From Clostridiales bacterium (lineage in GTDB: Bacteria; Bacillota; Clostridia; TANB77; CAG-508), in assembly GCA_019417465.1 (NCBI GenBank), contig DXVF01000018.1, positions 1-32,032 of the forward strand: 32,032 nt of DNA. Direction: 5' to 3'. A program made the position numbers and the translations under genes. The notes under the pieces were generated by a model, which saw only the letters and a list, made by a program, of their open reading frames with translations, did not search any database and was not told where the DNA came from. Below are positions 26,826 through 32,032 of the stretch, piece by piece; the first letter of the stretch is position 1; the number at the start of each line of letters is the position of its first letter.

Positions 26826-28158
26826 TCATCTTATGTCTTTTTCTTTCTTTTCTCTTACAATCATTCTTATTGGTGTACCAGTTAGTACAAACTCTTTTCT
26901 TAATTGATTTACCAAATATCTTTCATAAGAGAAGTGAAATAACTTTTTATCATTAACAAACACTACAAATGTTGGTGGTTTTGTTCCGCCTTGAGTCATA
27001 TAGTATATCTTTAATCTTTTACCTTTATCTGTTGGTGGTTGTACAATTGCTATTGCCTCATTTAACACTTGATTTAGTACTGCTGTTGGAATTCTCATAG
27101 CATTTTGATTTGCAACTGTATTTATTAATTCGTATAGCTTATTTACTCTTTGTCCAGTTTTAGCAGATATAAATATTATTGGAGCATAAGATAAATAAGA
27201 TAATTTTTGATATATATCTTTTTTATATTTTTCCAGTGTTCCATTTTCTTTTTCATATTCATCCCATTTGTTTACTGCTATTATAATACCTTTTCCTGCT
27301 TCATGTGCTTCTCCTGCAATTTTAGCATCTTGTTCTGTTACTCCTTCATTTGCATCTATCATTAAAATACATACATCTGATCTCTCTACTGCTAGTAATG
27401 AACGCATTACACTATATTTTTCTAAATTTTCTGTTACTTTATTTTTTCTTCTAATTCCTGCTGTATCTATAAATACGTATTTTCCAAATTCATTTTCAAA
27501 TGAAGAATCTATTGCATCTCTTGTAGTTCCTGCTATATTACTAACAATAACTCTATTCTCTCCTAGGATTTTATTTACTAAAGAAGATTTGCCAACATTT
27601 GGTTTACCAATAAGAGCTACTTTTATAATAGTGTCATCATCTTCTTCTAAATTATTCTCTGGAAAATGTTCATATATAGCATCTAAAACATCTCCAATTC
27701 CAATAGCATTTACAGATGATACAGCATGTGGCTCACCTATTCCCAAGTTATAAAATTCATAGATATCATCAGTTACTTTTCCAAAATTATCTGCTTTATT
27801 ACATACAAGCACAATAGGCTTTTTAGATTTTTTTAGCATTAATGCTATTTCTTTATCAGCTTCTGTTATTCCTTGTTTTATATCTGTTACAAAAACTATA
27901 ACGTCTGCTATATCTATTGCTATATCTGCTTGTTCTCTCATTTGAGAGATAATTATATCTTCTGATTCTGGCTCAATACCGACCTGTATCTATTATAGTA
28001 AAATTTCTTCCTCTCCAATTGCTCTCAGCATATATTCTATCTCTTGTAACACCTGGTGTATCTTCTACAATAGATATTCTTTTTCCTACTATATAATTAA
28101 AAAATGTTGACTTTCCAACATTTGGTCTTCCTACAATTGCTACTGTTGGCTTTCCCAT
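26826..28158 (-). CDS. der: Ribosome biogenesis GTPase Der (one CGG +1 site)
   Basis: 443 residues when the CGG at 27981-27979 (codon 60) is read as glycine with C skipped. Der has two G domains and a C-terminal KH-like domain, and is needed for 50S assembly. Domain 1: GRPNVGKST (10-18); the G3 motif DTGG is completed by the skipped site, then IEPESEDII. Domain 2: GKPNVGKSS near 185, DTAGIRRK, and NKWDEYEK. Unshifted reading stops one codon after the CGG, leaving only 61 residues. Since Der is essential in studied bacteria, this gene argues strongly that the site is decoded. First gene of the der-plsY-gpsA operon. Confidence 0.95.
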
Positions 28159-28356
28159 ATTTCACCTCTTCTATTTATATATTAATTTATATTTTGCTTA
28201 AAATGTTATCTTTTTCTTTTAGTTCATTAGTATTATATCATATTTTTTCCATATTAAAAGCCTTTTTGATATTTATAATAGAAAACTTATAGCTACTATT
28301 CAAATTAATTGTATATATTTTTTAAATTTTAGTTTAAATAGTAACTATTTATAAAA

Positions 28357-29041
28357 TTATTCATGCTCTATATTATTATTTTTTTCTTGATTTATTTGTG
28401 CTCCGTGTTAAAATTGCATCTTTAACAATTCTATTTAAATAACTAAAATTAGAATATTCTCCTTGCGAAGCCCAAACCAGTGCTCCTCTAACATATCCAA
28501 AATTTTGAAGCAATATATCACTATTAAATTCAAATCCTTTTTCTTTTGCATATCTCATTGCATATGCAACTATAGTTCTTGTATTTCCGTCTCTAAAAGG
28601 ATGAATTTGCCAAAGTCCTGCTATTAATTTATTAAAAACACTAACTTTTTCATCAATACTTTTATTGCTCCAATGCTCTTTTTGTAATCTTACTATAATT
28701 TTGCTTAAATCTGAATCTATATTATTCGGATGTGAATATCTAACAGAATCTCCACCTAATATTTTCTCTTCTTTTTGCATTGGTACAGTTCTAAAATTGC
28801 CAGCCCAATCAAATATATCTCCTAAAATGTATTTATGAAGTCTTTGTATATATTCAAGACCAAAATCTCCTTGATCTATATCTCTATCTACAGTAAATAA
28901 TTTTACAAAAGATATATCTGCTTCTGCTTGTCTTAATTTTTCATAATCTGTTATTCCTAATTTATTTTTTAGTGTACCATTTTTATATACATATGGGTCT
29001 TTTTTATATAAATCTTTTAAACTTGTCTTTTTAAAATCCAT
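28357..29041 (-). CDS. Fic-family AMP-transferase toxin, VbhT-like (possible CGG +1 site)
   Basis: 221 residues if the CGG at 28405-28403 (codon 213) is Arg, ending RSTNKSRKK at 28376. It is 227 residues if the C is skipped, ending at 28357. The Fic core is complete before this: Fic motif HPFRDGNTR (147-155) with catalytic His147, and the flap region near MQKEEKILGGDSVRYSH. The family transfers AMP from ATP to target proteins such as topoisomerases. The start codon overlaps the stop of the VbhA-like antitoxin by one base (TAATG). I prefer the shifted end because every other in-frame CGG in host genes shifts, but no family motif tests it. Confidence 0.85.
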
Positions 29042-29250
29042 TACTTGTTTTCATCCTTCTTTATTTTATATTTTTGTAATATTCTTTTTTGTATTTCATC
29101 TAATTCTATTTTTCCTTCTATATATTCTTTTGCCATACTTATTACATCATCACTTGGCATTTTATCACCTAACAAAGATATACCTAGAGCCTTTTTTATT
29201 ATTTCTTTTCTTTCTTCTTTGGTTGTCTGTGATATCAAAAGTTTATTCAT
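29041..29250 (-). CDS. VbhA-like antitoxin
   Basis: 69 residues, a small helical protein. The segment KKALGISLLGDKMPSDDVIS followed by MAKEYIEGKIELDEIQKRIL follows the VbhA antitoxin fold, where an inhibitory helix (SxxxE[G/N]) obstructs the ATP site of the paired Fic toxin. Here the aligned region reads SLLGDK, with Asp in place of the usual Glu, so the inhibitory contact is uncertain. The tight one-base overlap with the Fic gene supports a toxin-antitoxin operon. Confidence 0.8.
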   Translation of the reverse strand: MNKLLISQTTKEERKEIIKKALGISLLGDKMPSDDVISMAKEYIEGKIELDEIQKRILQKYKIKKDENK

Positions 29251-29421
29251 TTCTTAGTTACCCTCTTTTCTTTTATTTAAAGTTTATAACAATTATACTT
29301 TTATTTTTTTATTTTAGCAACATATTTATTCTCTAATTAATATAGTTTGATATTGGCTCTAATTTAACATAAAGCAAAAATAACTTTATGAACGTCAATT
29401 TGTTAGGTCTCTTCTCTTAAT

Positions 29422-29447
29422 AAAAAAAAACAGCATTTTTGCTGCCT
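29422..29447 (-). terminator. Terminator of rpmF
   Basis: On the minus strand CAGCA-aaaa-TGCTG is followed by nine T residues, shortly after the rpmF stop codon. Confidence 0.8.
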
Positions 29448-29467
29448 TTCTTTATCTTTTTATCAAT

Positions 29468-29650
29468 TTAAGCTTCTTTTTTTACTACCACTTGTTTTCC
29501 ATTATAATATCCGCAACTTGGACAAACTCTGTGTTGCATCATTTTTTCATGACAATGTGGACAATCAACTAAATTTTGATTTTCTAATTTCCATGTTGAT
29601 CTTTTTAAGTGTGTTCTTGCTTTTGACCATCTTCTTTTTGGTTGTGCCAT
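29468..29650 (-). CDS. rpmF: 50S ribosomal protein L32
   Basis: 60 residues. The N-terminus MAQPKRRWSKARTHLKRS is characteristic of L32, and CPHCHEKMMQHRVCPSCGYY (30-49) is the zinc-binding C-x2-C/C-x2-C form. GGGAGG precedes the ATG. It has a consensus promoter at 29729-29757, and is transcribed away from asnB. Confidence 0.97.
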   Translation of the reverse strand: MAQPKRRWSKARTHLKRSTWKLENQNLVDCPHCHEKMMQHRVCPSCGYYNGKQVVVKKEA

Positions 29651-29728
29651 TTTCTATTCCCTCCCTTTGTATATGTATAGAATTATGTATATATTCTAAT
29701 TTTTAACTTATTTTCACGTCACTTTAAA

Positions 29729-29757
29729 AGTATACTAGTTTTTTTCATTTTTGTCAA
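29729..29757 (-). promoter_or_regulatory. Promoter of rpmF
   Basis: On the minus strand TTGACA (29757-29752), 17-base spacer, TATACT (29734-29729), about 80 bases before the start codon. Confidence 0.8.
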
Positions 29758-29833
29758 TAGCTAGAAAAACAAACTTGTAAATATTTTCATCAAATTGCAT
29801 ATACTAAATAATAAAACAAATTGGAGGTAAAAT

Positions 29834-31684
29834 ATGTGTGGATTAGTTGGCTTTGTTAATACTACAAAAGATATATCTAGCTATCGAAATGTATTATCTA
29901 ATATGAATAACGCAATTTCCAAAAGAGGCCCTGATGAAGATGGAATGTATATAGAAAAAAATGTTTGTTTAGCACATAAAAGATTAATAGTAATAGATCC
30001 TGATGGTGGAAAACAACCTATGATATGTAAGAAAAATTCTAATACTTATGCCATTGTATATAATGGTCAAATATATAATACTTCTGAATTAAAAGAAGAA
30101 TTAGTTACTGATGGTTTTACGTTTGAAGGACATTGTGATACCGAAATTTTACTAAAAAGCTATATAAAATGGGGCTATGATGTTGTTAATAAATTAAATG
30201 GTATTTTTTCTTTTGCTATTTGGGATTCAAATAAAAAAGAACTATTTATGGCAAGAGATCATTTTGGAGTAAAACCTTTTTATTATTCAATTATTGAAAA
30301 TACTTTAGTATTTTCATCCGAAGTAAAGGCACTTTTTGAATATCCTGGTATTACTGCCAAAATAGATGGTGAAGGAATATCCGAACTATTCGGGCTTCGG
30401 ACCTAGTCATACTCCTGGTAATCGGAATTTTTAAAGATATTTATGAATTAAAACCAGCAAGTTATGCTATATTTAATTCTTCTGGATTACACGTAAATAA
30501 ATATTGGTCTTTGGTAAGTAAACCACATACTGATAGTTTTGGAACTACATGTGATAAAGTTAGATTCTTATTAGAAGATGCTATAAGAAGACAGCTTGTA
30601 TCTGATGTTCCTTTATGTACTTTTCTATCTGGAGGTTTAGATTCTAGTATTATTACTTTATATGCTGCTAATTATTGTAAGGAAAAGTGCTTACCACCTT
30701 TAAATACTTACTCTGTAGATTATGTGGATAATGATAAAAATTTTGTTAAGACCGATTTTCAACCAAATTCTGATAACTACTATATTAATTTAATGACGGA
30801 AATGCTAAATACAAATCATCACAATGTTATATTAGATACTCCAGAATTAGCAGATAGCTTAGAAGATGCCATGATTGCAAGAGATTATCCAGGAATGGCA
30901 GACGTAGATTCCTCTTTACTACTATTTTGTAAAAACGTAAAAAAACATGCTACAGTAACTTTAACTGGTGAATGTTCTGATGAAATATTTGGTGGGTATC
31001 CTTGGTTTTTCCGTGCTGATAGTTTAAATAGTGGTACTTTTCCTTGGTCTATTGCTACAAACGAACGTCAAACTTTACTAAATCCTTTGATAGCTAAAAA
31101 AGTTCACTTAAAAGATTATATTGATTATCGTTATAAAGAGAGTTTAGATGAAGTAATTGTTCTCGATGAAGATTCAGAAGAAACAAAACAAAAAAGAAAA
31201 ATATCTCATTTAACTTTAAACTGGTTTATGCAAACATTACTAGATAGATCTGACCGTATGGCTATGTATAATGGTTTTGAAATAAGAGTACCATTTTGCG
31301 ATTACCGTTTGGCAGAATATGTATGGAATATTCCTTGGGAAATAAAAGCTTTAAATGGGCGTGAAAAAGGATTACTTCGTTATGTAATGAAAGATATTTT
31401 ACCTAGCGAAATAATAGATAGAAAAAAGAGTCCTTATCCTAAAACATGGAATCCTACTTATCTTACAAAAGTAAAAGGTATGCTAACCAAAATAATGGAA
31501 GATAAAAATTCTCCTATTAATGATTTACTAAATAGAGAGTATATTTTAGATATTATTAAAACAGATGGAAAGGCATTTACTAGACCATGGTTTGGACAGT
31601 TAATGACTCGGGCCACAACTTATGGCTTATCTATGTCAGGTAAATATGTGGCTTGAGAGGTATCAGCCTAAGATTGAGATTTAA
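29834..31684 (+). CDS. asnB: Asparagine synthase, glutamine-hydrolysing (three CGG +1 sites)
   Basis: 615 residues when CGG at 30398, 30423 and 31609 are each read as glycine with C skipped. Makes asparagine from aspartate, ATP and glutamine. Cys2 (MCGLVGFVN) is the glutaminase nucleophile; SGGLDSS near 265-271 is the ATP pyrophosphatase loop. Sites 1 and 2 give GLGPSHTPGNGIFKDIYEL, the conserved domain linker; unshifted reading stops two codons after site 1. Site 3 is not exposed by a quick stop: unshifted reading ends YGLSMSGKYVA, whereas the shift gives TGPQLMAYLCQVNMWLERY, the usual family C-terminus. Seven bases before site 1, TTC GGG holds CGG across codons and is read normally. GGAGG precedes the ATG, and a terminator follows. 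Confidence 0.95.
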
Positions 31685-31721
31685 ATCTACTTGAGTTTAT
31701 ATGGAAACAATTATTAATTGC

Positions 31722-31776
31722 AATAAAAACAGATAATAGTTATAAGCACTTCAAATAATTTTATCTGTTTTTATTC
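31722..31776 (+). terminator. Terminator of asnB
   Basis: AATAAAAACAGATAA (31722-31736) pairs perfectly with TTATCTGTTTTTATT (31762-31776), ending in T-rich sequence about 40 bases after the extended asnB stop codon. Confidence 0.85.
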
Positions 31777-32032
31777 TTATAAACTTAACACATATGCAAT
31801 TATTTACACATGGTTGGGTTATTTAAAGTGCTAATCTATACGTACTATTGTTGAAATAACCTTAATAATTTTAATTATACTTTCTATTTGCGTTTCTTAA
31901 TTCAAATATTCTTCTATATTTAAATTTATATACCCATTATTCATTAAACATTGATTTGTTTCCGATATATATGGCTCTTGTTAATGTCAATAAGAAAATG
32001 TACAAAATTTTGAATTTAGTTATGTACAATTT
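31777..32032. other. AT-rich end of window, no supported gene
   Basis: Short open stretches on the minus strand near 31890-32000 could be the tail of a gene starting beyond the window, but stop codons and the lack of recognisable residues prevent a call. Confidence 0.4.

Noticed and set aside
4109..31611. Reading the broken genes as ordinary pseudogenes
   Set aside because: All breaks have one form (C before a glycine GGN codon in phase), no other indels or premature stops occur in the same genes, and several genes are essential or highly conserved.
4109..31611. Systematic sequencing or assembly error adding C before GG
   Set aside because: Kept as the main alternative but judged less likely: the extra C occurs only before GG in glycine phase, never before Trp, AGG or cross-codon GG in the genes I read. 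Raw reads would settle it.
4109..31611. Simple reassignment of CGG to another amino acid without a frame change
   Set aside because: The downstream reading is in the +1 frame at each site, so a three-base reassignment cannot restore the proteins.
31880..32000. C-terminal end of a minus-strand gene entering from beyond the window
   Set aside because: Short open segments only, interrupted by stops, with no recognisable residues or ribosome binding context.

Overview
The window is AT-rich, with A/T-ending codons and AGGAGG-type ribosome binding sites. Its genes point to an anaerobic, spore-forming low-GC Gram-positive, most likely an uncultured gut clostridium: pta-ackA acetate production, a CwlJ/SleB-GerQ spore germination pair, dipicolinate synthase subunit B, der-plsY-gpsA, and an RNase P RNA.

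The main observation concerns the codon CGG. Many genes look broken by a +1 frameshift, but every break has the same form: an in-frame CGG sits where the protein family has a glycine, and the family reading resumes if the C is skipped, so that CGGN is read as one glycine (GGN). I count 18 such sites in 11 genes: a RhuM-Fic protein, a tyrosine recombinase, spoVFB, both ackA copies (1 and 3 sites), an RluD-type pseudouridine synthase (4 sites), a PstS-like protein, a zinc-ribbon protein, dtd, der and asnB (3 sites). A nineteenth candidate lies at the end of a Fic gene. Several sites fall on near-invariant glycines (Der DTGG, RluD DTSG, acetate kinase PLGG). CGG spanning two codons (NNC GGN) is read normally. 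CGT, CGC and CGA are used as ordinary arginine codons. Only one in-frame CGG looks like arginine, codon 8 of a foreign-looking cell-wall hydrolase at 5262-6071. I infer that CGG lacks a normal arginine tRNA and that CGGN is decoded as glycine, by out-of-frame tRNA-Gly binding or a four-base-reading tRNA. The glass-sponge mitochondrial +1 sites are the nearest parallel I know.

Layout. 1-1760: an FMN-dependent oxidoreductase and a SUFU-domain protein, both minus strand. 1760-3260: an IS110-family element with a structured left non-coding end that may encode a bridge RNA. 3281-8825: an accessory region with a small anchored protein, RhuM-Fic, a peptidoglycan hydrolase, a tyrosine recombinase, a LysM protein under a LexA-box promoter, and spoVFB. 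9042-12469: a MecA-like class B penicillin-binding protein and an unknown membrane-anchored protein. 12662-16349: pta with two acetate kinase genes. 16495-17314: gerQ and cwlJ/sleB. 17507-19023: dCMP deaminase and RluD-like synthase. 19037-19400: rnpB. 19454-23722: PstS-like protein, a 641-residue surface protein and a Ser-rich lipoprotein. 24193-28158: the operon der-plsY-gpsA-zinc ribbon-dtd. 28357-29250: a VbhA-Fic toxin-antitoxin pair. 29468-31684: rpmF and asnB, divergent.

Three copies of a 150-173 bp two-hairpin repeat (5055, 7397, 22576) each abut the T-tract of a terminator of a minus-strand gene, and decayed relatives occur near spoVFB. Two copies flank the hydrolase and recombinase genes, so this segment may be mobile or rearranging.
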